Source of the DNA: an uncultured Burkholderiales bacterium
GTDB lineage: Bacteria > Pseudomonadota > Gammaproteobacteria > Burkholderiales > Burkholderiaceae_C
DNA: 64,000 nt
Assembly (NCBI GenBank): GCA_903870145.1
Contig: CAIQBO010000001.1
Span: 33,688-97,687 of the forward strand
Reading direction: 5' to 3'
Position 1 is the stretch's first letter. Each line of letters begins with the position of its first letter. The notes below the pieces were generated by a model. The model was not told the DNA's origin and ran no database searches. It saw only the letters and a program-made list of their open reading frames with translations. The translations under genes and the position numbers were made by a program. Positions 1 to 8,375 of this stretch are shown here, piece after piece.

Positions 1-654
1 TTGAATGCCCGCGACCCTGATGCATTGCAAGCCCGCGTCAGTGAACTTCTGGCCAAAGGTTTGTCAGCAGAAAGTGCGCCGTTTGATGTGAACGATGCGC
101 AAGCTGCGCAAAAGTGTGTTGCAGATCTCAAGAGCAGATGGGGCCGATTTGATATTTTGGTTGCAAACGCCGGTATCAACCACCGCAGCCCCATTGTTGA
201 CTTTGAAATTGACGACTTCAATCGCGTGATGCAAACCAACATCAGTGCGGTATGGGTGCTGAGCAAGGCGGCTGCCAAGGCCATGCTCGAGCAACAAAGT
301 GGCCGCATCATTTTGATCGGCTCCATGAGCGCCATCAATGCCCGGTCTGGCATTTCCGCTTATGTGGCAAGCAAAGGCGCCGTCCACGCATTGAGCAAAC
401 AACTTGCGGTAGAACTTGCAGCCCACTCCATCACGGTCAATTGCATAGCGCCCGGTTTTTTTGCCACTGAAATGAACACGGCTCTGATCAACAACCCCGA
501 CTTCGACGACTGGGTCAAAAAACGCACGCCGACAGGCAGATGGGGCCGCACTGAAGAAATAGGTCCTGCCGCCGTATTCCTGGCCTCTGAAGAGGCCTCA
601 TTTGTGAATGGCTTGGTCATGACGGTGGATGGCGGATTCACCAGCGCCATGTAG
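1..654 (+). CDS. SDR family oxidoreductase, 5' truncated by window edge
   Basis: A classical short-chain dehydrogenase/reductase, expected to oxidise or reduce an alcohol/ketone with NAD(P). Seen: the NAG motif (residues 56-58 of the visible part), catalytic Ser in GSMS (about 108-110), Tyr121 and Lys125 of YxxxK, and the usual SDR tail ending in VDGGFTSAM. The N-terminal glycine-rich cofactor loop (TGxxxGxG) is absent because the gene begins before the window, so roughly 35 residues are missing and the first visible codon is not a real start. It resembles gluconate-5-dehydrogenase-like SDRs, but the substrate cannot be assigned. A glutathione-transferase gene follows 49 bases downstream on the same strand, so co-transcription is plausible. 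Confidence 0.9.
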   Translation: MNARDPDALQARVSELLAKGLSAESAPFDVNDAQAAQKCVADLKSRWGRFDILVANAGINHRSPIVDFEIDDFNRVMQTNISAVWVLSKAAAKAMLEQQSGRIILIGSMSAINARSGISAYVASKGAVHALSKQLAVELAAHSITVNCIAPGFFATEMNTALINNPDFDDWVKKRTPTGRWGRTEEIGPAAVFLASEEASFVNGLVMTVDGGFTSAM

Positions 655-703
655 ACTTACATTCAACCCAGAGATGCCCCCCAATTACGCAAAGCCATTA
701 ACC

Positions 704-1330
704 ATGACCATTGAACTTTATTCTTTTGACACCCCCAATGGACGCAAGATCAGCGTAGCACTTGAAGAGATGGCTCTGCCCTACAAAGTGCATGTGGTGG
801 ACATCTCGGCTGGCGATCAATTTGATCCTGCATTTTTAAAGATCAGTCCCAACAACAAAATCCCCGCGATCGTCGACTCTGATGGGCCTGGCGGTCAGCC
901 CATCAGCGTTTTTGAATCAGGTGCCATATTGCTTTACTTGGCAGAAAAGTCAGGGCAGTTTTTACCAACTGATGCGCGCGCTCGCGTTGCGGTCATGGAG
1001 TGGCTCATGTTTCAAATGAGTGGTTTCGGCCCAGCACCTGGCCAAGTTCATCACTTCATCGCCCTGAGCGCAGAGGAAGATAGGCGTTACGGCCTGGCGC
1101 GATTCATGGCAGAGACGCGGCGTTTGTACGGGGTGATGGACCGCTGGCTTGCGGATCACGTCTATTTTGCAGGCGAACTCTCGATTGCTGACTTCTCCAT
1201 TGTGGGATGGGTTTGGCGGCATGCGCGGCACCAAGTTGACTTGAATGACTTCCCCCATGTGCAGCGCTGGTATCAGGCCATGATGGCACGACCTGCAGTC
1301 GCTCGTGGTTTCAATGTGCCCCTGCGTTAG
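704..1330 (+). CDS. glutathione S-transferase family protein
   Basis: A 208-residue cytosolic GST-fold protein. The N-terminal thioredoxin-like domain opens with YSFDTPNGRKISVALEEM and contains the NKIPAIVD cis-proline motif and FESGAILLYLAEK (the Glu-Ser glutathione-binding pair). The C-terminal helical domain carries the FSIVGWVW region typical of YghU/YfcG-like GSTs. The ATG at 704 is preferred because homologues start just before the first beta strand; an upstream in-frame start at 629 would overlap the SDR gene and add an unrelated 25 residues. Its stop overlaps the end of the convergent GST gene by four bases. Probable role: glutathione-dependent reduction or conjugation; substrate unknown. 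Confidence 0.88.
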   Translation: MTIELYSFDTPNGRKISVALEEMALPYKVHVVDISAGDQFDPAFLKISPNNKIPAIVDSDGPGGQPISVFESGAILLYLAEKSGQFLPTDARARVAVMEWLMFQMSGFGPAPGQVHHFIALSAEEDRRYGLARFMAETRRLYGVMDRWLADHVYFAGELSIADFSIVGWVWRHARHQVDLNDFPHVQRWYQAMMARPAVARGFNVPLR

Positions 1331-1962
1331 AGTGACATCCAAGGCATTTCAGCCATTTTTTCTCGCCACCGCATCAAATGGGGGTGGCGTTCATCGGGGC
1401 GCACTTTGACAATGCGAGCGAAGTCCACAGCCACCACAGCGGTGATGTCTGCCAAGCTGAGATGATCAGCAGCAACGAAGGTTCGGCCTTCAAGCCGCTC
1501 GTTGAGTGTCAGAAAAAATCGCTCAAGCCGAGCCAGCCCGCGTTCGGCCAATTGCGCAATTTGAGGATAGTTGATCGGGCCTGGCAATGCACGGTTGACC
1601 ATGGCAGGTGATGTGTTTCGCATCACCTCGCCGATGGGCATCAAGCCTTCAAATTCTGCGCGCCAATGCCAAGACGCAATGTCTGCTTTGTCTTGCGGGG
1701 TGGTGCCCAGCATCGGCTTTTCAGGGTAGCGCGCTTCTAAATAAGCGGCGATACCCGCGTTGTCAATCAGCACATCACCTTCTTCGGTGCGCAAGGCCGG
1801 CACTGTGCATTGCGGGTTGATTTTGCGAAAGGCTTCTGCGAGTTGCTCACCCGCCCGCAAATCGATTTGCACCGTCTCATGTGCAATGCCCTTTGCTGCC
1901 AAAAGAAGGCGCGCACGGCGCGGGCTTGGCGCGGTGGCGCAGTCGTACAAAGTCATCATCAT
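1327..1962 (-). CDS. glutathione S-transferase family protein
   Basis: A 211-residue GST with an N-terminal thioredoxin-fold half (LYDCATAPSPRRARLLLAAK, then the PQCTVPAL cis-proline motif and DNAGIAAYLEARYP) and an all-helical C-terminal half ending near PHLMRWREKMAE. The gene starts with three consecutive ATG codons (1954-1962). The first forms an ATGA overlap with the stop codon of the preceding yghU gene, so the two are probably translationally coupled. Together with the lipoprotein and yghU genes upstream it makes a three-gene minus-strand unit. Family knowledge supports glutathione conjugation or peroxide/disulfide reduction; the particular substrate is not evident. Confidence 0.88.
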   Translation of the reverse strand: MMMTLYDCATAPSPRRARLLLAAKGIAHETVQIDLRAGEQLAEAFRKINPQCTVPALRTEEGDVLIDNAGIAAYLEARYPEKPMLGTTPQDKADIASWHWRAEFEGLMPIGEVMRNTSPAMVNRALPGPINYPQIAQLAERGLARLERFFLTLNERLEGRTFVAADHLSLADITAVVAVDFARIVKVRPDERHPHLMRWREKMAEMPWMSL

Positions 1963-2834
1963 GATGCGGCTTGAAGTTTGTCTTGCGTCTGGGTGTCGAA
2001 ATCGCTTGCGTCATGGCGCTCATGCAGCTGCGTGTGAAGCGGCCCCATGGCACGATTGACCATGCGGCCTCGGCGCACTGCGGGGCGCTTTGCTATTTCA
2101 TCGGCCCAGCGTATGACATGGGTGTATTCTTGCACTTGTAAAAATTCGCCCCCTTCGTACAACTGCCCCTTGGCCATGCCGCCGTACCAGGGCCAGATGG
2201 CCATGTCGGCAATGGTGTACTCAGTGCCACCCACATACTCGCTCTGGGCCAAGCGCTGGTTGAGCACGTCCATTTGCCGCTTGACTTCCATCGCAAAGCG
2301 TTCGATGGCATATTCAATTTTGACTGGTGCATAAGCATAGAAATGACCGAAGCCCCCGCCCAGATACGGTGCGCTGCCCATTTGCCAGAACAGCCACGAG
2401 AGACATTCCGCCCGCTGAGCAGGCTCAGTGGGCACGAAGACACCGAACTTTTCGGCCAGATAAAGCAAGATGGCGCCAGACTCAAATACGCGCACAGGCT
2501 CGGGTCCACTGCAATCGAGCAAAGCTGGAATTTTGGAATTTGGATTGACTTGCACAAAGCCACTGCTGAACTGCTGACCTTCATTGATGCGAATCAGCCA
2601 AGCATCGTACTCAGCCCCAATGTGACCCGCGGCCAGTAACTCTTCGAGCATGATGGTGACCTTCACGCCATTGGGTGTGGCCAGCGAATACAACTGGAAA
2701 GGGTGCTTTCCTCGCGGCAAATCTTTGTCGTGCGTTGATCCCGCAATGGGCCGATTGATATTCGCAAAGACACCCCCATTGGCTTTGTTCCAAGTCCAAA
2801 CAGCAGGCGGTGTGTATGGGGTTGCATCAGACAC
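1959..2834 (-). CDS. yghU: YghU-type glutathione-dependent disulfide-bond oxidoreductase
   Basis: Close match to Escherichia coli YghU (288 residues), a nu-class GST that binds two glutathiones and reduces disulfides and peroxides. Seen: the N-terminal VWTWNKANGGVFANINRP segment, YSLATPNGVKVTIMLEELL, NPNSKIPALLD, FESGAILLYLAEKFG, GGGFGHFYAYAPVKIEYAI, YTIADMAIWPWYG and the C-terminal QLHERHDASDF. I place the start at the GTG at 2834, giving 291 residues. It overlaps the TAG stop of the upstream gene by one base (TAGTG) and has a GGGGGAG ribosome-binding site about seven bases upstream. The alternative ATG at 2885 would add 17 residues absent from the family and lies inside the upstream gene. 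Confidence 0.93.
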   Translation of the reverse strand: MSDATPYTPPAVWTWNKANGGVFANINRPIAGSTHDKDLPRGKHPFQLYSLATPNGVKVTIMLEELLAAGHIGAEYDAWLIRINEGQQFSSGFVQVNPNSKIPALLDCSGPEPVRVFESGAILLYLAEKFGVFVPTEPAQRAECLSWLFWQMGSAPYLGGGFGHFYAYAPVKIEYAIERFAMEVKRQMDVLNQRLAQSEYVGGTEYTIADMAIWPWYGGMAKGQLYEGGEFLQVQEYTHVIRWADEIAKRPAVRRGRMVNRAMGPLHTQLHERHDASDFDTQTQDKLQAAS

Positions 2835-3673
2835 TACAAACTCCCCCGGCCTTCTTTGGCGTGAAACGACTGAGCAGTTTGCCACGCCACAGTTTGCAGA
2901 TGCTGCGCCACTTCAGCAGGCAATCCAGCCGTGTATTTATTGCCAATGGGGTTGACTTTGTACACTGACGCAAGCACTGTGCATGCGGCCAAATAGGTGC
3001 CCATCAAAGTGGGGTGACGTTTATCGGCAATGATCAAACTCAAATCAGGACGCTTGGCAATTGAATTTGCAAACGCATAACCTGCTGGAACGACCAAAGC
3101 ATTATTTTGCTTGCCCGCCTTGATGTACTCTTGGGCCAATTGCTCCGTCATTTCAGGCTTGTCTGAATACGCCCATGTCATGAACAATATCGGCTCCGAA
3201 CCATACCCTCTCACGGTGTCGCTGTGCTTTTTGACAAACTCATAAAAAATGGGCTGCAGCTTCGGGTGGATCGGGCATTGGCTGCAATCCATCATGAGTG
3301 TGGCGTCAAATGGCCTGTCTAACGCATTGAATTTAACTTCATTGTTTCCGACAAATGAATAGCTGCCCACTGCATTGGGTTTGAAATGGGCTGCCACATC
3401 GTGCCAGTTGATGCCCGCACCGCTGATGGTGGCAGACGATGATCGATGCCCTTTTTGTCCTGCAGCGCCAAGCAATTGGCTCACATGACCATGCATGGAG
3501 TTGTTGTAGTAGAAAAAACTGTGGCCAACCCAGAGCATGGATTTGACTTCGGTGACCTTGGCCAAGGTTTTAGGCGCCGCAGAATCAGGCTGCGCCACCA
3601 AACTGGCACAACCAGCCAAGTTGGCAGCCCATAGAATTAAACTCAATAAGGCCGTGAAGTGAAAATTTCGCAT
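2834..3673 (-). CDS. SGNH-hydrolase-like lipoprotein
   Basis: 279 residues. The N-terminus has a signal sequence with a lipobox (NLAGCAS, Cys at about residue 22), so the product is probably an outer-membrane or periplasmic lipoprotein. After a linker comes LWVGHSFFYYNNSMH, which looks like block I of SGNH/DUF4886-type hydrolases, with a later DKRHPTLMGTYLAA segment resembling the Asp-x-x-His catalytic block. The nucleophile is less clear, since the usual GDS/GNS is GHS here, so esterase activity is inferred from fold similarity only. It is the first gene of a unit with yghU and gst, its TAG stop overlapping the GTG of yghU. A purine-rich AGGGA precedes the ATG. Confidence 0.75.
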   Translation of the reverse strand: MRNFHFTALLSLILWAANLAGCASLVAQPDSAAPKTLAKVTEVKSMLWVGHSFFYYNNSMHGHVSQLLGAAGQKGHRSSSATISGAGINWHDVAAHFKPNAVGSYSFVGNNEVKFNALDRPFDATLMMDCSQCPIHPKLQPIFYEFVKKHSDTVRGYGSEPILFMTWAYSDKPEMTEQLAQEYIKAGKQNNALVVPAGYAFANSIAKRPDLSLIIADKRHPTLMGTYLAACTVLASVYKVNPIGNKYTAGLPAEVAQHLQTVAWQTAQSFHAKEGRGSL

Positions 3674-3808
3674 ACTGTCCCTAGATAAAAATCAGATGAA
3701 GACCACCGAGTTGCGCCACTTGCAGCAAGATTGGCAAGAGTGCCATGATAAGACAAGCTTTCTCGCTATGGACGTCCATTTTTTTCCAAGCACCCTGACC
3801 TTGCCCTT

Positions 3809-4543
3809 ATGAACTTGAATTTCATGGCCATGGCACTCCTTTGTGCGTTGACGCTGTCAGCACCATCAACCGCACAAAGCCTGCGCGAGCGGGAAATAGC
3901 CCAATGTTTGCCGGGAGAAATTTCAACCTGGGGCGATGGCCATGATCGCCCTGCCAGCAGTTCGCCTCTGATTTTTCAATATGACCACACCGGTTCGCCT
4001 GCATGGTTTTCTCAGGCAGTGGTTCTGGAGGCGGTTCAAAACGCAGCTCAGGCTTGGTCACAATGCGGCGTGCCCAGCCAGGTGCTGACTCCTGCCTCAG
4101 ATCAGGCTCAGCGCCCAGGAGCGATCCTGGTCCAGTGGAGCCAGGAGAACAGCGGCGGCAATTTTGCCCAAGCTGACTTGGGCAAAGGACTGCTGGCAAT
4201 GAACCCTGCCATGTTCGAACTGCTCAATGAGCGCAACCCCAAGCATGATGCGGGCTTGACCTTGCAGATGGTGATTTCGCATGAAATGGGTCACCACTTT
4301 GGGCTCATGGCCCATTCGCGCCGCTGTGTTGACGTTACCTCTTACTACGACAACGGCAAAGGTGAGCGCTGCCATACGAGAGACGGCCGAGCGCCTGCGG
4401 CCGGGGTTGAATACCGCGCGCTGCTGCCCACCGCCTGCGACATTGCGCGATGCATGCAGGCCAACAACGTGCCTGAAAGAAATCGAGAAAATCGATTGTC
4501 ACACCTGCTCAAAAGCAACAAAACCAAACCTCCAGACCATTGA
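3809..4543 (+). CDS. secreted matrixin-like zinc metalloprotease
   Basis: 244 residues with a cleavable signal peptide (hydrophobic residues 5-20, likely cleavage after STAQS). The zinc-binding motif HEMGHHFGLMAHS fits HExxHxxGxxH of metzincins such as matrixins and is followed by a Met-containing region and several cysteines (RRCVDV, ERCHTR, TACDIARC) that could form disulfides in the periplasm or outside the cell. The region before the motif (AAQAWSQCG, ILVQWSQENSGGNFAQ) fits the matrixin beta-strand/helix layout. A protease role is inferred from the complete motif; the target is unknown. No clear Shine-Dalgarno sequence is seen in front of the ATG, and malonyl-CoA decarboxylase follows 84 bases later. 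Confidence 0.8.
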   Translation: MNLNFMAMALLCALTLSAPSTAQSLREREIAQCLPGEISTWGDGHDRPASSSPLIFQYDHTGSPAWFSQAVVLEAVQNAAQAWSQCGVPSQVLTPASDQAQRPGAILVQWSQENSGGNFAQADLGKGLLAMNPAMFELLNERNPKHDAGLTLQMVISHEMGHHFGLMAHSRRCVDVTSYYDNGKGERCHTRDGRAPAAGVEYRALLPTACDIARCMQANNVPERNRENRLSHLLKSNKTKPPDH

Positions 4544-4627
4544 AACCCAGGGTTTCTGCGCTTATATTCTCCTAAAATCATCCTTTTTGCGTCAAAATGA
4601 GCCCAACTCCTAAAAAGCAGGCAGATC

Positions 4628-5911
4628 ATGTTTGAACGGTTCACCAAAGGATCCACGCTGGAAAGCGCAAAGAAAACAGCCATTAACTTGCTGTCTGAAA
4701 AGGGGGAAGCCAACGCTCGCAGCATCGCGTCCAAGCTGATCAATCAGTTCAAACTTTTGGACAAAGCCGATCAACTCAAGTTTTTTGAGTTTCTAGCCAA
4801 ACAGTTCAGCCCTGCCCCAGCAGCCGTACTCGATGCTGCCAAGCGCTATTCAGAAATTCAGGATGACGACAGCCTGATCAAGCTGTGCAAAGTTGTTGAG
4901 CCCGCAAGGCAGGAACTGCTTCGCCGCATCAACCGCGCACCCGATGGCACCCAAACCATTGTGCGCATGCGGGAGCGACTGCTTGACCAAGCGAAAACGA
5001 AGGCGGGTCTCATGGCCGTCGACGCGGACATGCAGCACCTCTTGAGCTCGTGGTTCAACCCTGGCTTTTTAGAATTGCATGAAATCACTTGGTCATCTCC
5101 CGCCCTCCTGCTAGAAAAAATTATCCAACACGAGTCAGTCCACGCCATTGACGGCTGGGACGATCTGCGGCGCAGGTTGCAACCAGATCGTCGCTGCTTC
5201 GCGTTCTTTCACCCTCAGTTACCAGGCGAGCCTTTGATCTTTGTGGAAGTGGCCCTGGTCAGCGCCATTTCAAAAGAAGTAGGCCCGCTGCTGGACAAAA
5301 AATCTGCAGCCTTGGAGGCCAAGAAATTCAAGGCAGCCATCTTTTATTCCATCAGCAATTGTCAGCCCGGACTTCGCGGTGTTTCGCTGGGAAATTTCCT
5401 GATCAAAAGGGTGGCAGAAAAAATTCTGCAGGATATTCCAACTGTTAAAACATTTTGCACCCTCTCACCCGTGCCAGGATTCAATCGGTGGCTGGACTCC
5501 TTGCAAAATTCACAGGCTCTGGATCAGATTGCAGACAAAATAGGCAAAGCAGCCTCTTCACTTGAATTGCTCAAGCCCAGCGGCCAGACCTGGCGTGCGC
5601 GCCTGGACAATGGCTGGACGCCTGCGAACGCTGCAGGGGAAGAAAAAGCCGCCCTGCTGCGCCTTTGTTTTGTGTATTTAACTCAGTGCGTGCACCACCC
5701 GTCTGGCGATTCTGTCGCGAAATTTCATCTTGCAAATGGCGCCAAACTTCACGGCATCAATTGGGCCGCCGACTTGTCCAAAAAAGGAATTTCACAGTCC
5801 AGCGCCATCATGGTTAACTATTTGTATGAACTTGACGCCGTTGAAGACAATCACGGAAAATTCATTCAAAAAGAAGTTGTGTATACCAAGAGTTTGGCCA
5901 GGCTTGAGTGA
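4628..5911 (+). CDS. malonyl-CoA decarboxylase
   Basis: 427 residues, full length for bacterial malonyl-CoA decarboxylase, which converts malonyl-CoA to acetyl-CoA and CO2. Seen: an N-terminal helical domain (about 1-130) and a GNAT-fold catalytic domain with HESVHAIDGWDDLRRRL, RRCFAFFHPQLPGEPLIFVEV, FYSISNCQPGLRGVSLGNFLIK and FCTLSPVPGF, where the conserved Ser/His residues of the family lie. The C-terminus has HPSGDSVAKFHLANGA and INWAADLSKKGISQS, also characteristic. In rhizobia the gene is paired with malonyl-CoA synthetase (matB) and a malonate carrier; neither is next to it here, so it probably acts on endogenous malonyl-CoA or on malonate activated elsewhere. Confidence 0.93.
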   Translation: MFERFTKGSTLESAKKTAINLLSEKGEANARSIASKLINQFKLLDKADQLKFFEFLAKQFSPAPAAVLDAAKRYSEIQDDDSLIKLCKVVEPARQELLRRINRAPDGTQTIVRMRERLLDQAKTKAGLMAVDADMQHLLSSWFNPGFLELHEITWSSPALLLEKIIQHESVHAIDGWDDLRRRLQPDRRCFAFFHPQLPGEPLIFVEVALVSAISKEVGPLLDKKSAALEAKKFKAAIFYSISNCQPGLRGVSLGNFLIKRVAEKILQDIPTVKTFCTLSPVPGFNRWLDSLQNSQALDQIADKIGKAASSLELLKPSGQTWRARLDNGWTPANAAGEEKAALLRLCFVYLTQCVHHPSGDSVAKFHLANGAKLHGINWAADLSKKGISQSSAIMVNYLYELDAVEDNHGKFIQKEVVYTKSLARLE

Positions 5912-5966
5912 GCCAGCCAGCGCAGCACGCTGGGCATCACATTCAGAAAAAAATTGGAGACAACCT

Positions 5967-6710
5967 ATGCTTTCAGTTCATCCTAATTTGCCGCTCACGG
6001 CGGCTTTTTTGTGGCTACGCCGAGGCTGGCAAGACCTTCGTCAAACCGGCATGCGCGGCTGTTTTTATGGCGCCATATTCACCGTCATGGGTTACACCAT
6101 TGAGTATATTTACGGCAATTATTGGCAGGCCACCATGGGCATGACTGCGGGTTTTTTTCTGATGGGCCCTTTTATCTGCTGCGGTATTTATGAATTGTCG
6201 CGTCAGCACGATCGGGGCGAACCCAGCAGTCTTTGGCGAAGTTTTTTGAGCTTCACGCGCAATTGGAAGTCGATTGCATTTTTCGCTGTCATGCTCACTT
6301 TTTTAATGATCATTTGGGCCCGCGTCTCCATTGTTATTTTTGCGCTGCTCGCCCAGCACAGCTATCCGACTGTGCAAGCCATGTTCAATCAAATTGCATC
6401 GATTGAAAACATAGAGTTTTTATGCGTCTGGGCTGGCGTGGGCTGTGTATTTGCCAGTTTCAGCTTTGCCATCTCAGTGGTCTCCATGCCGATATTGCTT
6501 GACCGCAACTCTGATACGCTCACAGCCGTATTTACCAGTGCCGCAGCTTTATGGGCCAATACCCTGACTTGCCTAGTGTGGGGCTTGTTGATTGTGGCCA
6601 TTGTGGGCAGCAGTCTAGTGATTTTCAAACCCTTATTGGTACTGACTGCGCCATGGATGGGGCATGCCACGTGGCACGCCTACAAGAGCATGCTTGTCTT
6701 CGCAGAGTAA
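5967..6710 (+). CDS. DUF2189 family inner-membrane protein
   Basis: 247 residues with about six hydrophobic segments (for example GCFYGAIFTVMGYTIEYIYG, ATMGMTAGFFLMGPFICCGI, SIAFFAVMLTFLMIIWARV, FLCVWAGVGCVFASFSFAIS and LTCLVWGLLIVAIVGSSLVI). The RRGWQDLR...G opening and the FFLMGPFICCGIYELSRQ block are typical of DUF2189, a family of unknown function often found near respiratory genes in proteobacteria. The ATG at 5967 is chosen because GGAGA lies six bases upstream and the hydrophobic protein begins there; the longer reading frame overlaps the end of the malonyl-CoA decarboxylase gene and has no family resemblance. Function unknown. Confidence 0.82.
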   Translation: MLSVHPNLPLTAAFLWLRRGWQDLRQTGMRGCFYGAIFTVMGYTIEYIYGNYWQATMGMTAGFFLMGPFICCGIYELSRQHDRGEPSSLWRSFLSFTRNWKSIAFFAVMLTFLMIIWARVSIVIFALLAQHSYPTVQAMFNQIASIENIEFLCVWAGVGCVFASFSFAISVVSMPILLDRNSDTLTAVFTSAAALWANTLTCLVWGLLIVAIVGSSLVIFKPLLVLTAPWMGHATWHAYKSMLVFAE

Positions 6711-6760
6711 ACCCAACGCATTCAAGAGTCACGCCATGCGATGAGTTGGGTGCGCTCCAG

Positions 6761-7729
6761 TCACTCCACAGTTGCACCAGAAGCGGCAACGGCTTTGCCC
6801 CACTTCTCAGTTTCAGCGGCAATGGTTTTGGCGAAATCTTCAGGTGTACCTGGAATGGGCAATCCACCAAGCTCAGCTAAGCGTTCTCGCATTTTTGGGT
6901 CAGCCAAAATACGGTTGATTTCCAGATTGATGCGGTCCACAGCTTCTTTTGGAACACCTTTGGGCATGCCCACGCCAAACCATGCCGTGGCTTCGTAGCC
7001 TGCAACTGTGTCGCCCACTGTGGGCGTGTCTGGCATGGAAGGCTCTCGGTTTTTAGAAGTCACCCCCAATGCGCGAAGGCGGCCAGATTTAATGTGGGGC
7101 ACCGAAGAAGGCAAGTTGTCAAACAACACATGAACTTGTCCTGCCATCAAATCCGTCAACGCCGGTCCTGCGCCTTTGTAGGGAATATGGGCCATGCTGC
7201 AGCCCGTCATGAATTTGAACAGCTCACCTGACAAATGCACCGAAGTGCCGCTGCCTGAAGAGGCCATGTTTACTTTGCCAGGGTTGGCTTTGCAATAGGC
7301 AATGAATTCAGCCACTGTTTTGACGGGCAGCGTGGCGGGAATCACCATCACATTGGGCGTGCGTGCAAGCCCCGCGACAGGCGTGATGTCTCGAATGAAG
7401 TTGTAATTTAACTTCTTGTAAAGCGACGCGTTAATGCCGTTTGCAGGGTTCACCAAGAGCATGGTGTAGCCATCAGCCGGGGCATTCACGACAAATTCTG
7501 TGCCGATGTTGTTGCCCCCGCCCGGTTTGTTCTCTACAACCACTTGCTGGCCAAGGCGCTCACTCAAGGCTTGGGCCACGATGCGGGCCAGCACATCGGT
7601 GGTGCCAGCAGGTGGATAAGGAACCACCCACTTGATCGTGCGGATGGGATAGTCTGCCGCCCAACTGCCACCTGCACTGCATAACAAAACACCCATCAGT
7701 GCCAACAACATGCCAAATTTGCGCTTCAT
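6761..7729 (-). CDS. Bug/TctC-type solute-binding protein
   Basis: 322 residues with a signal peptide (MKRKFGMLLALMGVLLCSAG, cleavage near WAADYP). The mature part has the Bug-family signatures YPIRTIKWVVPYPPAGTTD, ENKPGGGNNIGT, SSGSGTSVHLSGELF and HIPYKGAGPALTDLM. Such periplasmic proteins bind carboxylates or other small metabolites for tripartite tricarboxylate transporters; many are orphans, as this one seems to be, with no TctAB gene beside it. The start at 7729 follows AAGGAG with normal spacing, and an upstream in-frame start at 7807 would add 26 non-signal residues. The neighbouring genes (membrane protein, sterol-desaturase-like hydroxylase) lie upstream on the same strand 22 bases away and may be co-transcribed. 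Ligand unknown. Confidence 0.9.
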   Translation of the reverse strand: MKRKFGMLLALMGVLLCSAGGSWAADYPIRTIKWVVPYPPAGTTDVLARIVAQALSERLGQQVVVENKPGGGNNIGTEFVVNAPADGYTMLLVNPANGINASLYKKLNYNFIRDITPVAGLARTPNVMVIPATLPVKTVAEFIAYCKANPGKVNMASSGSGTSVHLSGELFKFMTGCSMAHIPYKGAGPALTDLMAGQVHVLFDNLPSSVPHIKSGRLRALGVTSKNREPSMPDTPTVGDTVAGYEATAWFGVGMPKGVPKEAVDRINLEINRILADPKMRERLAELGGLPIPGTPEDFAKTIAAETEKWGKAVAASGATVE

Positions 7730-7751
7730 ATTGAAACTCCTTCGTGTGTAT

Positions 7752-8375
7752 TCAAGCAAAGTTATCCAATGCGCCCGACTCCTCGGTGGCCCGTAGTTTG
7801 GGCGCAATCAAAATCAGCCCCAAAGCCATTCCCATGTGCAGCCAATCGCCTGGCGCCAACCATGGAGGTACGCTGACTTTAACCACAAACAAAACCGATC
7901 CAAAAAGCATCACGACAGCCCCAGCGATTTGTATTTTCTCACCATGTCGGATCAAAAACAACAGCATGGCCAACATGCTGAGCAGGCCAAGCGCTTGATC
8001 ATACATTCTCAATTTTCCAAGCCCAGATATCAGCAATCCCAGCAGCATGGTGCTGCCCAAAAAAATCAGAATGAACTGCCTTTTTTGAGCCACTGCCGAA
8101 TCGGGCCATTGGATGCTGATGGCCAACAAAGGCAACGCGGCACTCGCGCTCATGATGGTGAACAACTGATGCCAAGCCTCCAGTGGGTAAAGGCCCGAAA
8201 AACGCAAAAACCCCAAGAGGGCTGGGATCGCCACCAAGCCGCAAGCAAATCGAAACCCCAGCGTGCCTGCGCTCTTCCAAGCCAACCACGCCGCACTCAG
8301 GCACAGGAGGCCATCGGTCAGTGCAAGGCTAAGCATGCGTTTGGGCACCTGCGCTGCCTGTACCGCCATGATCAC
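7752..8375 (-). CDS. multi-pass membrane protein of unknown function
   Basis: 207 residues, very hydrophobic, with about six to seven predicted transmembrane helices (LTDGLLCLSAAWLAW, FACGLVAIPALLGFLRFSG, LFTIMSASAALPLLAISI, FILIFLGSTMLLGLLISGLG, ALGLLSMLAMLLFLI, IAGAVVMLFGSVLFVV, LHMGMALGLILIA). I do not recognise the family. The gene overlaps the end of the sterol-desaturase-family gene by 47 bases, which suggests translational coupling, so a shared role in membrane lipid metabolism is possible but only inferred from position. The start is either 8375 or the second ATG at 8369. Confidence 0.72.
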   Translation of the reverse strand: MIMAVQAAQVPKRMLSLALTDGLLCLSAAWLAWKSAGTLGFRFACGLVAIPALLGFLRFSGLYPLEAWHQLFTIMSASAALPLLAISIQWPDSAVAQKRQFILIFLGSTMLLGLLISGLGKLRMYDQALGLLSMLAMLLFLIRHGEKIQIAGAVVMLFGSVLFVVKVSVPPWLAPGDWLHMGMALGLILIAPKLRATEESGALDNFA